This document shows, one piece after another, positions 1 through 6,126 of a DNA stretch of 9,572 nt. The position numbers and the translations under genes were made by a program. This stretch comes from CAZVEV01 sp964625865 (lineage in GTDB: Bacteria; Planctomycetota; Phycisphaerae; SM23-33). Position 1 is the stretch's first letter; the number at the start of each line of letters is the position of its first letter. The notes below the pieces were generated by a model. That model searched no databases. It saw only the letters and a program-made list of their open reading frames with translations, and was not told the DNA's origin. The stretch covers positions 1 through 9,572 of the forward strand of contig CAZVEV010000241.1 in assembly GCA_964625865.1 (NCBI GenBank). Reading direction: 5' to 3'.

Positions 1-7
1 CACGGCC

Positions 8-327
8 TCAGGCGCCCGAACACGCTCCATAGCTCGCTTGTTTAAGGTCTAGTGCACGACGGTAACTGGTTTCTGAAGAGGCAAGCTTGTCTTCCCGGAA
101 GGACTTTGCTCCTGCAGTAATGAGCTCTCTGGCTTCAATGAGCTTCTCTTCCCGTCGTGCGAGTTCGAGGCCCTTGACGTGTCGGTGCGTCACCGTTACC
201 TCATCATCACTAAGGGGCTTTGCTTTGCGGACTCGCGCCGAGGGGCCGCCCGCTGTGTTTGCTACTGAGACCCCGTCGGGACTGAACCCGACGCCATCGC
301 CACTGGCGGGAATATGAGCCGTCGGCA
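8..327 (-). pseudogene. Out-of-frame continuation of the adjacent unknown gene
   Basis: Downstream of about position 327 the minus strand is still protein-like, but in a different frame from the gene that starts at 809. This frame reads SGDGVGFSPDGVSVANTAGG, then an acidic and basic stretch, and then a helical tail with ARREEKLIEARELI and SYRRALDLKQ, the last resembling one tetratricopeptide-like helix. It ends at a TGA at 8-10. The frame has no convincing ATG of its own; a GTG reading M-THRHVKGLELARR is possible but has no clear ribosome binding site. Over the first 120 bases the upstream gene's frame instead gives a Trp/Arg/Gln/Ser-rich tail typical of an out-of-frame read. I infer one original gene split by an indel, a sequencing error or a frameshift. 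I do not recognise the function. Confidence 0.5.
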
Positions 328-809
328 CCAAGGTTGAGACGCTCACACAACCGGTCCACGTCCTCGAAGCCCAACGACTCCAGACGCCCGCCGTCCGTCG
401 CGATCTCCCTGATAGCCTGACCAGGTATCTCGTTGGTGCCCTGCAGGTTCTCGGCCTGATGAAACCGCAGCGCCGCAAGGATCGTCGCCAGTTCCCGATC
501 GTCGATGAGCAGGGGGCCCCGGCTGTGTTGGTCAGGTGCCGGACTGGATCCCCCGCGATCGGCCAGCAGCTTATCCAGGCTGCACAGGGCGTCGAACGCA
601 CTGGTGCCAAGGCCGAACACCAGGGGCGTGGCACTGTCGAAGTCGAGTGGCCCTTGATATGCCCAGGCTTCGAAGGGCATGCCGGGGTTCGGGTCGTGCC
701 GGTTCTTTGTCAGCACGGCAAAGCCCCCTTGATCCAGAAATGCGTCGAGTTGGGGCAGACTGATTGCCCCAGGCGGCTCATGGTGTTGGCTCTCACGCGT
801 GTTGGTCAT
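210..809 (-). CDS. Unknown accessory protein, probably frame-disrupted at its 3' end
   Basis: This is a 199-residue ORF starting with ATG at 809, preceded by GGGGAGA at a usable distance. Its start overlaps the end of the upstream gene by 17 bases, so the two are probably translationally coupled. Residues 1-163 look like a genuine soluble protein: AFLDQGGFAVLTKNRHDPNP near residues 23-42, then FEAWAYQGPLDFD, then a helical DRELATILAALRFHQAENLQ (104-123) and ATDGGRLESLGFEDVDRLCE (137-156). I recall similar segments from planctomycete accessory proteins but know no function for them. After about residue 163 the sequence turns into an Arg/Trp/Ser/Gln-rich tail, while the neighbouring frame becomes protein-like. 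The annotated C-terminus is therefore probably not the native one. There is no signal peptide or membrane segment. Confidence 0.6.
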   Translation of the reverse strand: MTNTRESQHHEPPGAISLPQLDAFLDQGGFAVLTKNRHDPNPGMPFEAWAYQGPLDFDSATPLVFGLGTSAFDALCSLDKLLADRGGSSPAPDQHSRGPLLIDDRELATILAALRFHQAENLQGTNEIPGQAIREIATDGGRLESLGFEDVDRLCERLNLGADGSYSRQWRWRRVQSRRGLSSKHSGRPLGASPQSKAP

Positions 810-1275
810 GGTTGTCTCCCCATGGCGCCTGGCCGTTCTGGCTTTCCTGCACCTGCTTCAACTGGTCGATCAGGGTCGACGCCTCGGGCAGTGTCAGATC
901 CTGAATGCTGCGTCCCAGGCGGTGGTGGGACTCGGCGTGCGGATCCAGGCCCAGGCGGTTGCAGATAGCGTTGATCGCCCGGATCTGGGCGTCACTGGCG
1001 TGGCGGACCGAGTTTCCGTTGCCGTTGGCCACTACGGGCTGACTTGCCGGTGGGGGGGCTGTCTGGGAAGGGGCACCTGTCTGCATCGACAGGCCCAGTT
1101 CCTCGGCAACAGCCTCACGGGCGATCGCGAAGAGCCTTCGGATGCGGTCATGCAGCAGGTGGGCATCCTGGGCGGCGGAGCTTTCAAGCTCCAGTTCGAC
1201 GTTTACGGTCGCGCCACGGCTGCCGTAGTTCGGCTCGCCGACTTTGCGCGACACTCCGGCGTTCAGTTTGATCAT
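793..1275 (-). CDS. Unknown protein of the MIKLNAG type with a C-terminal helical module
   Basis: A 160-residue protein. I chose the ATG at 1275 over an in-frame start at 1320 because AGGAG lies 8 bases upstream of it and the extra 15 residues are Pro/Thr/Ser-rich and not domain-like. The N-terminus (KVGEPNYGSRGATVNVELEL, residues 11-30) is followed by a helix with LHDRIRRLFAIAREAVAEEL (41-60). Next comes a Pro/Ala/Gln/Asn-rich linker (about 65-92) and a second helical module, DAQIRAINAICNRLGLD (95-111) then LTLPEASTLIDQLK (127-140). The latter resembles the small helical C-terminal module that follows linkers in some phage-type single-strand annealing proteins. That suggests, weakly, a DNA-related role. 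It overlaps the next gene by 17 bases. The 9-base repeat block lies just upstream. No firm function can be given. Confidence 0.7.
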   Translation of the reverse strand: MIKLNAGVSRKVGEPNYGSRGATVNVELELESSAAQDAHLLHDRIRRLFAIAREAVAEELGLSMQTGAPSQTAPPPASQPVVANGNGNSVRHASDAQIRAINAICNRLGLDPHAESHHRLGRSIQDLTLPEASTLIDQLKQVQESQNGQAPWGDNHDQHA

Positions 1276-1332
1276 GGTCGGTGCTCCTGGGGGTTGTGAA
1301 GGTGTTCTGGGGGGGGACAAGGCAGCCGTTGG

Positions 1333-1564
1333 ATGTGCCCTATGTGCCCTACATACCCCGGGCGGGCGGCGATCAGGGCACGTAGGGTACGTTGAAAACG
1401 GGGCGATAGGGGCGTTGAGCGGGATTCAGGGCACATAGGGCACGTAGGGCACGTTGAGAATGCGGGGCTGAGTGAAGTTCGGGGCGGGGGGCTGGCCAGG
1501 TATTTTCTTCGTGAATCTGGACCAAGGCCGCCGCTAGATGTGCCCTACATATCCCACGTACCCC
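1333..1564. repeat. Left block of 9-base repeat units in inverted arrangement
   Basis: Four runs of 9-base units related to GTGCCCTAC or its complement GTAGGGCAC: 1333-1359 (forward), 1375-1394 (reverse), 1428-1455 (reverse) and 1538-1564 (forward, more divergent). The first two face each other around a G/C-rich loop and pair at about 14 of 16 positions, so they can form a hairpin. Neither strand gives a plausible protein here. The same units, in the same order for the first pair, recur at 8118-8243. The block sits between the left unknown gene pair and the terminator of the TIR operon. Confidence 0.85.
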
Positions 1565-1585
1565 GAGGCGGGTGGCACATCGCGC

Positions 1586-1626
1586 AAAAAAGCGACGACG
1601 CCGGGGGAGGGGAGCCCGACGTCGTC
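1586..1626 (-). terminator. Rho-independent terminator of the TIR operon
   Basis: On the minus strand a 12-base-pair stem (arms 1615-1626 and 1594-1605, one G-U pair) with a 9-base loop is followed by GC and six T residues (1586-1591). It lies about 260 bases beyond the stop codon of the last TIR gene and has the right orientation to end that transcript. It is the strongest intrinsic terminator seen in the window. Confidence 0.85.
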
Positions 1627-1886
1627 TTAACTCGATCAAAACACAAAATGTCATTCTGACCGAGGAGCCTCACATTAACGCTAAGGATTATCTTACCACT
1701 GCTGAGCCGGAGTGCAAGAGCAAAACCGCGAGGAATGCATTCTTTCTGCGTCCCCCGCGGGGCTGGCGCCTGTGTGCCCCGGCCCTTCTGCAGGTCGGGG
1801 CATTTCTCTGCGGGCAGTCAGGGCGGGGGGCGTGGTGATGATCGAAGCGGCGCCCACCGCCTCCTTTGCCAGTCTGATCCTGTGGA
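1627..1886. other. Non-coding trailer with a GC-rich hairpin
   Basis: Between the TIR operon's last stop codon and its terminator I see no convincing gene. The short open frames here lack ribosome binding sites and have no recognisable composition. A stable hairpin at 1775-1802 (arms TGCCCCG/CGGGGCA with a small bulge) has no T-run on the minus side and only ATTTCTCT on the plus side. It could be a 3' stabilising structure of the TIR mRNA. It is not a good terminator. Confidence 0.4.
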
Positions 1887-3050
1887 TCAGCTTCGTCGGT
1901 TGATTGGCAATTCGTATAGAGCGTCCCGCAGCGCAGATTTCAGCCGCAGATTCCACGCTTCTCCTGAATCGGGAAAGGTAATAACCCGCTCGTGATATCC
2001 TCCTGCTTGGCCTGTGTCAGTAGCGTCATCCACCGCAAGAGAAAGGACGGTAAGCTCTGCTTCCCTGGCTAGGCGCAGTTCTTTCGCCAGGCCTTCATCA
2101 CCTGCCGTATCCCTCGCCGCAATGTAGGCAAAGACCCCTTTGTTCCGCAATTCGGACACAAACTCCGGCGAGTCTGTTGCTGCCCGTCGTTTGGTCGTCA
2201 GGGCATTACATTCCATTGTGAAACCACGGGAGGATTGCAGCTCTTCTGCGAACACTTCTCCTATCGCCTTCGCATTCTCCCCAAAGCTGAGATAAACCGT
2301 GCCTTTCTGCCGTGGCCCCCAACCGCATGGACAGTTGGTGTTGCACTCCATGATGGGGTTGCTAGTCCAGTACTCGGGTGCACCGCACTTGCGGCAGTGA
2401 ACGATATGATCGCCGTCGGCATCTCGCTCATGCGGTGGCCCCCAGGTTATCACGTAGTCCTGTGGATCGCCTCGCTCGAAGTTCATTAAGAACGGGTAGC
2501 GGTCCTGAAGGGGTGTGGCGCCCGCAGCAACACGGCAGGGCTGTATGGCTGTACGTTTCCTCAAGATATCTGACGGGCTGGTGGGACTGTCGCTTCTTGA
2601 TGGCTGACGTGATCTCACAGACGATACATGTGCTTCAGTGGAGACCGGCCGCTTCAGTAAGAACAGAACAGATTCTGTCAGGTCAGCGATACGTTCTTCC
2701 ACCGGTGGCGTCATCGCGTCGAGCCAGTGGCATGAGGAAATGTAGTACTCCATTGATTTCGACAGGGGGACTTCCTCGAGACGGAAAGGCAGAAGTGGTA
2801 TATCCTTAGCCACGGCCCTTTCCACCTCCCTCGAAACCTGGGGTGAGATGTTTGCGGCAGAAGAAAAGACAAGGATCACCACGGCGCTGCCGTTAAGAGC
2901 GTCCACTATGCATTCGGCATATGGCAGACCAGCGCGCACGTCGCGAGGAGCGATCCAGCAGCGAACGCCTGAGCCTTCGAGTCGACCACAGACAGCGTCG
3001 GCTATGGTCTTGTCGACATGGGAATACGATATGAAGGCGTCGTGTGACAT
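1887..3050 (-). CDS. TIR-domain protein with central Cys cluster and a second TIR-like C-terminal domain
   Basis: A 387-residue protein. I chose the ATG at 3050 because GAGGG lies 7 bases upstream and the TIR domain starts at once (HDAFISYSHVDK, residues 3-14). A longer in-frame start at 3086 would overlap the previous gene. TIR signatures follow: CWIAPRDVRAGLPYAE (31-46), VVILVFSSAANIS (57-69), the SREVERA helix (73-79) and HWLDA (108-112). TIR domains commonly cleave NAD+ or make signalling nucleotides from it. E46 is one candidate catalytic acid, but I could not fix the catalytic Glu by eye. A Ser/Pro/Arg-rich linker (about 135-180) leads to a Cys cluster (C219, C222, C236, C240, C242), probably a zinc-binding knuckle. 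Residues 250-387 (VYLSFGENAKAIGEVFAEEL, then VFAYIAARDTAGDEGLAKEL) have the strand-helix rhythm of a divergent TIR-like fold. It is second in the operon. A role in anti-phage defence is inferred. Confidence 0.85.
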   Translation of the reverse strand: MSHDAFISYSHVDKTIADAVCGRLEGSGVRCWIAPRDVRAGLPYAECIVDALNGSAVVILVFSSAANISPQVSREVERAVAKDIPLLPFRLEEVPLSKSMEYYISSCHWLDAMTPPVEERIADLTESVLFLLKRPVSTEAHVSSVRSRQPSRSDSPTSPSDILRKRTAIQPCRVAAGATPLQDRYPFLMNFERGDPQDYVITWGPPHERDADGDHIVHCRKCGAPEYWTSNPIMECNTNCPCGWGPRQKGTVYLSFGENAKAIGEVFAEELQSSRGFTMECNALTTKRRAATDSPEFVSELRNKGVFAYIAARDTAGDEGLAKELRLAREAELTVLSLAVDDATDTGQAGGYHERVITFPDSGEAWNLRLKSALRDALYELPINRRS

Positions 3051-3061
3051 TCTCGGACCCT

Positions 3062-3892
3062 CTACTCGTACTGCAGGCGGCCACACTTGGGACAGACAAG
3101 AGGGGGGCCGTCATCAAAAGCATACAGTGTCAAGTGTCCACAGTCTGTGCACTTGACGCGGACATTCTCGCCTTCCCTCTCGACGATCTCGAACCAAGGC
3201 TTAGCCCGTCCGGGATCTTGGGCGAGCCCGCACTCTGCGCACTGTTTGGCTGGTCCAGGACTTCCCAGTCCCTTTGCCTCAAACCAGTCGGTATCTCCGC
3301 AGAGCTTACACGTCTGGAGGAAGTCATCGTATGGACTGCCGCGTCGTTGAACGGAACACCAACCAAGATCATTACGTGCTCTCTCCTGCAACAGCTTATG
3401 GACCTGTGGATCTCCGAGCCCCTTCTCGATAAAGCGCAGCTTCTGTTCAGAATTCAGAAACTGCCGTGTTTCAACCGGGAGGGCCTCAGCGAGGCCAGTC
3501 CAGCGCCCGGAGGACTCTGCCTGTTCCAGGCCAATGGCCTGGTAACTCGATATGAACTCCGAGATCGAAGCTGGCAACACCGTAGACTCCAAGTAGACGG
3601 GAAAAGTTTGTTTGCCGTAGTTACGAGCCATCGTCAGTTCGCCTATGACATGGTCTGATGCAACGGAGTCGTGGGAGAGAAACGCCAGGACACAACGCGA
3701 GTCTCGAACTCTCTTTTGGAGCACTGACTTCCAGATTCGGCCGGGTTCTATCCCTTCATCATACCACACCCGGAAGTAAGCCGCACACAGTTGCTCAATT
3801 GCGCGATACACGATCTGGCTGTTCCGATGGGAATAACTCACAAAGATGTAGGGTTCGTCGCCCTGATACGCCTTCACTGTCGGTTTAGTCAT
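3062..3892 (-). CDS. TIR-domain protein with two C-terminal zinc ribbons
   Basis: A 276-residue protein, first gene of the TIR operon. I prefer the ATG at 3892 to an in-frame GTG two codons upstream because GAGG is 8 bases from the ATG but only 2 from the GTG. The N-terminal TIR domain spans about residues 14-125: YIFVSYSHRNSQ (15-26), FRVWYDEGIEPGRIW (40-54), CVLAFLSHDSVAS (67-79), the GELTMARNYGK helix (84-94) and TFPVYLE (96-102). The middle (about 130-190) is helical. The C-terminus carries four CxxC knuckles, C195/C198 with C218/C221 and C248/C251 with C267/C270, which fit two zinc ribbons. Its TAG stop is 11 bases from the next gene's start and overlaps that gene's ribosome binding site, so the two are surely co-expressed. 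The likely role is NAD+-based signalling or depletion on infection, with the ribbons for nucleic acid or protein contact (inference). Confidence 0.88.
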   Translation of the reverse strand: MTKPTVKAYQGDEPYIFVSYSHRNSQIVYRAIEQLCAAYFRVWYDEGIEPGRIWKSVLQKRVRDSRCVLAFLSHDSVASDHVIGELTMARNYGKQTFPVYLESTVLPASISEFISSYQAIGLEQAESSGRWTGLAEALPVETRQFLNSEQKLRFIEKGLGDPQVHKLLQERARNDLGWCSVQRRGSPYDDFLQTCKLCGDTDWFEAKGLGSPGPAKQCAECGLAQDPGRAKPWFEIVEREGENVRVKCTDCGHLTLYAFDDGPPLVCPKCGRLQYE

Positions 3893-3917
3893 ACTCACCG
3901 CCTCTTCTCACAACTTC

Positions 3918-3960
3918 TTGGTGCCAGACCAGACCGACACATCGACTCTTTGGCACCCAA
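3918..3960 (-). promoter_or_regulatory. Inverted repeat in the leader of the TIR operon
   Basis: The arms TTGGTGCCA (3918-3926) and TGGCACCCAA (3951-3960) are complementary apart from one extra base and are separated by 24 bases. The repeat lies between the predicted promoter and the first TIR gene, ending about 10 bases upstream of its ribosome binding site. It could be an operator or an RNA hairpin that modulates translation. The sequence shows the symmetry; the function is inference. Confidence 0.5.
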
Positions 3961-4285
3961 CCATTGATTGAACGGAATTCTGTTGAGTCAGGGCTGTGGC
4001 CCAAGCTTAACGGAAAGGCACACCGCCTGCCAAACGCCCAAGTGGGCCGGGACCGCCCCGACTTGATTCTATTATCCGTTCGTGGCCGGTGCAAGTCAAT
4101 GATGCTGCGGATAATGCGTTTGCGAGGGTGCCAGCGGGGCTTTCATGGCGAGATGGGCGGAAGGCGCCTCGTCGGATGCAAACTCCCGCAGGTCCCCGCC
4201 GGGGGCACCATGTCCGAACAAAGCCTTTCAAAGGCCGCCCGGGGCGTCACGTGTCCCGACACGCTCCAGGGGCGCCCGCGCATAA
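3961..4285. other. Intergenic leader and promoter region of the TIR operon
   Basis: This stretch between the TIR operon and the terminator of the HD group holds the promoter at 4071-4099. Open frames on both strands here are rich in Arg, Pro and Gly, have no ribosome binding sites and look non-coding. Minor symmetric elements occur (GCCTTTCAAAGGC near 4227 and CGTGTCCCGACACG near 4250), but I assign them no role. With transcription starting near 4064, the TIR mRNA would have a leader of about 170 bases. Confidence 0.5.
4071..4099 (-). promoter_or_regulatory. Sigma70-type promoter of the TIR operon
   Basis: On the minus strand TTGACT (4099-4094, five of six matches to TTGACA) is followed by exactly 17 bases and then GATAAT (4076-4071, five of six matches to TATAAT). 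Spacing and match are close to ideal, and the orientation drives the TIR pair. Start of transcription would be near 4064. Confidence 0.65.
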
Positions 4286-4318
4286 GAAACCCCACACTCT
4301 CGGAGAGCATGGGGTTTC
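4286..4318 (-). terminator. Hairpin terminator downstream of the HD hydrolase group
   Basis: GAAACCCCA (4286-4294) pairs perfectly with TGGGGTTTC (4310-4318). A CA/CA internal loop and a further short CTC/GAG stem close the top. On the minus strand the stem is followed by TTATG after a stem-borne TTTC, a modest T-rich tail, so this most likely ends the minus-strand HD group. It also separates that group from the TIR promoter just beyond. A second small hairpin (TGCCGCGC/GCGCGGCA, 4335-4363) lies immediately upstream. Confidence 0.65.
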
Positions 4319-4432
4319 ATTCCGCGCCTGGCCTTGCCGCGCCCACTGCAAGGTAGCGCGGCATGCCTGACTGCGGAGGCTCTTGCCCAACACCTGTATT
4401 GTAGGCCGCCGGGCGTGCTCCGACAAGCAAAC

Positions 4433-4648
4433 TCACCCACGCGTAACAAAGACACTCGCCTCTTGAAGGTACGCGGCAGGCCCAGGAGAGACGATCCAAC
4501 GCAGCATCTCCGCGATGCGGGGGCCGGTCGCCTTGATTCGCTCGCAGTCCAGTTTCAATCCCGTCGGCCCAAGGGCTGCCTGGACGTAGTCATGGCTACC
4601 TTTGACATCCTGGATCCGATTCGCGCAGAATATGATTCCGACTGCCAT
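4433..4648 (-). CDS. Small 71-residue protein of unknown function downstream of the HD hydrolase
   Basis: Begins with ATG at 4648, 81 bases after the stop of the HD hydrolase and on the same strand, and ends just before the hairpin terminators. Codons favour C or G in the third position, like the neighbouring real genes. The peptide starts MAVGIIFCANRIQDVKG and contains a helix-like TGPRIAEMLRWIVSPGPAAY (about residues 41-60). The ribosome binding site is weak (AGGTGAG, close to the ATG). There is no clear signal peptide, although the first eight residues are hydrophobic. I do not recognise a family. It could be an accessory or immunity-like partner of the hydrolase, or an unrelated small gene. 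Certainty that it is a gene is moderate. Confidence 0.5.
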   Translation of the reverse strand: MAVGIIFCANRIQDVKGSHDYVQAALGPTGLKLDCERIKATGPRIAEMLRWIVSPGPAAYLQEASVFVTRG

Positions 4649-4729
4649 TTCTCACCTGTCGAACGCCGGCATCAGCGGTGGTGCTTCTCATCATGCACCC
4701 AACCCAATTGTCAGGTCGCCCCAAACCCG

Positions 4730-5587
4730 TCACAGGCTCCAGAGTCCTCGCCACTCGGAGTACAATCGATGCCCCTCCTGGGTTCGGAAGATCGTTTCAG
4801 TGTCAATGAAGTCACTATCGGGGATGCCGTCCCAATTGCTCCTGGGGGCTACCAGTGTCCGAAGGCTGTGCGTGAGTTTGTTTCGCCATGCCGACGGGTC
4901 GAACATATCGGCGCTGCGTCCCTCCGGGTTCGGTCGCTCCAGGTCGGCGAGGACTCCGATCGGATGAAGCGGCCAGAGAGCGTCCCCTTCGACACACGCA
5001 AGCGCCAGGCGATCTTCCGTGGGAGGCGGTTTGGGCGGATCCACTTTCCATGAATCGTGCTGAGCCACAATGTCGACGCAACGCGTGATTTCCCTCTCGC
5101 TGAGAAGGGGTACTCCAGGCGTGTGGGGATGCTCAAGGGGCTCCAGTAGGACTCGTGCGTTTTCGGCGCTGCCTTTCATGTGGTCGTCGCGCTGGGCCTT
5201 CTTCATCCTCCTCAGTGTGGCCGCTTCTTCAGCCTGGCCGTCTGCTTCCAGTGCGCGGATGTCCTCTTCCATTATCCGCTTTATGAAGAACGTATCGTGA
5301 ACGAAGCAAAACGCCGTAGCGGTTCGTCTGTCTTCAAGGGACAGCTTCTCGCTCTCGGCGATTCTCATGACGTTGGCAAACACGGTCCATTCGTGTTCCC
5401 GGCGGTTGTCGTCCGGTAATCTCGCGGCCTGGCAGTGCTGCCACGTGGCATTGGATACCACGCACGCTATGGTGCAGAGGTCTTCTCTGTCCCTGACGCC
5501 CCCGACCGCCAGAATCGCCTGCTCCAGCATGAGGGTAAATCGCGGTGGCAGAACGCTCAGATCGCAGATGTGGTCTCTGATTCCCAT
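4730..5587 (-). CDS. HD-superfamily metal-dependent hydrolase, stand-alone
   Basis: A 285-residue protein. I chose the ATG at 5587; an in-frame TTG at 5611 adds eight Arg-rich residues. The HD pattern is visible: H65 in REHEW, H97-D98 in FVHDTF, H136 in DDHMKGSAENA, H177-D178 in AQHDSWK and D202 in EGDALWPLHP. These are spaced as expected for a helical HD phosphohydrolase with two additional metal-binding His. Family members hydrolyse phosphate bonds in nucleotides, (p)ppGpp, cyclic dinucleotides or nucleic acid; nothing here fixes the substrate. No second domain is evident; the C-terminal 60 residues (after about 225) are unassigned. Its position next to TIR and AbiE-like genes makes a nucleotide-depleting or signal-degrading defence role possible (inference). 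A 48-residue ORF lies upstream and a 71-residue ORF downstream on the same strand. Confidence 0.75.
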   Translation of the reverse strand: MGIRDHICDLSVLPPRFTLMLEQAILAVGGVRDREDLCTIACVVSNATWQHCQAARLPDDNRREHEWTVFANVMRIAESEKLSLEDRRTATAFCFVHDTFFIKRIMEEDIRALEADGQAEEAATLRRMKKAQRDDHMKGSAENARVLLEPLEHPHTPGVPLLSEREITRCVDIVAQHDSWKVDPPKPPPTEDRLALACVEGDALWPLHPIGVLADLERPNPEGRSADMFDPSAWRNKLTHSLRTLVAPRSNWDGIPDSDFIDTETIFRTQEGHRLYSEWRGLWSL

Positions 5588-5681
5588 GGTCCGTCTTTCC
5601 CTTGCGGCCAACGTCCCCGCCTAGTTGCATGCCCAGATCAGCGGGGCGTGCCGTCAGTATCCCACACCACGTTTGGGGATG

Positions 5682-5828
5682 TCAACCGCGGCAGACCAAC
5701 GAATCTACGATCTCCCCCTCAACCGTCTCCAGCCGACACCGCCTCCGAACAAGCAACCGCCGCCGAATCGCCTCCGCCACCCGCCACAACGGTGGCAGCG
5801 GCCGAGTAAGCGCATCGTGATCACACAT
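5682..5828 (-). CDS. Short Arg-rich 48-residue ORF upstream of the HD hydrolase
   Basis: The ATG at 5828 is preceded by AAAGGA with a 7-base spacer, a textbook ribosome binding site. The frame ends at TGA (5682-5684), 94 bases before the HD hydrolase start. The peptide begins MCDHDALTRPLPPLWRVAEA and continues as a basic helix (IRRRLLVRRRCRLETVEGEI). Third codon positions are mostly G or C. It may be a small gene of the HD group, a leader peptide, or the remnant of a longer gene, since the following 90 bases do not continue as coding in this frame. No family is recognised. The ribosome binding site is the main support. Confidence 0.45.
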   Translation of the reverse strand: MCDHDALTRPLPPLWRVAEAIRRRLLVRRRCRLETVEGEIVDSLVCRG

Positions 5829-6126
5829 AGCCAAGTCCTTTCATAACGAGTGGTAAACCGAGAGTGTGAAGTGAGTCCAAAGCGGCAACCCCCAAGGCCA
5901 CCGTCATTTAGAGATGTTACGTGCCGATGTCAGCCGGATGTGGAAAGCTCAATCGAGGCTGTGGAACAGTGGCGTGTCGTTTTCTAGCGTGGCGATGGGA
6001 GGATTGCGTTGTTTCCTGTTCCTGCGGAGTTTCTTGAAGAGGAAAGTCGGGCTAACAGAGAAAGGCGGACGGGAGATTTCCTCTTTAGCCTTGTTTTCTT
6101 GAACAAGAAAGCCGATAAACAGGAAC
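5829..6126. promoter_or_regulatory. Divergent intergenic region between the HD group and the AbiE-like operon
   Basis: About 300 bases without a convincing gene. For the minus-strand group I see only a weak promoter candidate: CTGACA near 5930, then 17 bases, then TAAATG near 5908. The right third holds the palindromic repeated site described separately. Also present are AGAGGAAA (6038-6045) with its complement TTTCCTCT (6077-6084) and GGCTAA (6050-6055) with TTAGCC (6085-6090). These add further dyad symmetry upstream of the toxin-antitoxin genes. Confidence 0.4.
6030..6111 (+). promoter_or_regulatory. Duplicated palindromic site upstream of the AbiE-like operon (candidate operators)
   Basis: TTTCTTGAACAAGAAAG (6095-6111) contains a perfect TTCTTG/CAAGAA dyad. 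A second copy, TTTCTTGAAGAGGAAAG (6030-6046), differs at two positions and is 65 bases upstream in the same orientation. Both are followed by a similar CG...AACAG segment. The proximal copy ends 15 bases before the start codon. AbiEi antitoxins are known to repress their own operon by binding repeats in the promoter, so these are the natural candidate sites. Confidence 0.6.

Noticed and set aside
459..968. 169-residue plus-strand open frame
   Set aside because: It spans the overlap of two minus-strand genes with good ribosome binding sites and carries no recognisable motif.
1333..1564. Short regularly spaced repeats suggesting a CRISPR array
   Set aside because: Units are only 9 bases, tandem or inverted, with no unique spacers of constant length and no cas genes.
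1775..1802. GC-rich hairpin as terminator of the TIR operon
   Set aside because: No T-run follows on the minus strand, and a far better terminator lies at 1586-1626.
3044..3658. 204-residue plus-strand open frame opposite the first TIR gene
   Set aside because: It is antisense to a gene with clear TIR and zinc-ribbon motifs; no independent start signal or domain.
1887..3892. Thoeris system (ThsA/ThsB)
   Set aside because: Two TIR proteins are present, but neither shows a Sir2 or SLOG-type ThsA architecture that I can recognise, and both have zinc-type Cys clusters.
4220..4285. Small palindromes resembling an integron attC site
   Set aside because: No paired R/L core sites with the GTTRRRY consensus and no integrase in the window.
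4334..5053. 239-residue plus-strand open frame
   Set aside because: It is antisense to the HD hydrolase and the 71-residue ORF, has no ribosome binding site and has the Arg/Pro/Ser-rich composition of a shadow frame.
5908..5935. Promoter CTGACA-17-TAAATG for the HD group
   Set aside because: The -10 element matches consensus too poorly to annotate as a promoter; mentioned only as a weak candidate.
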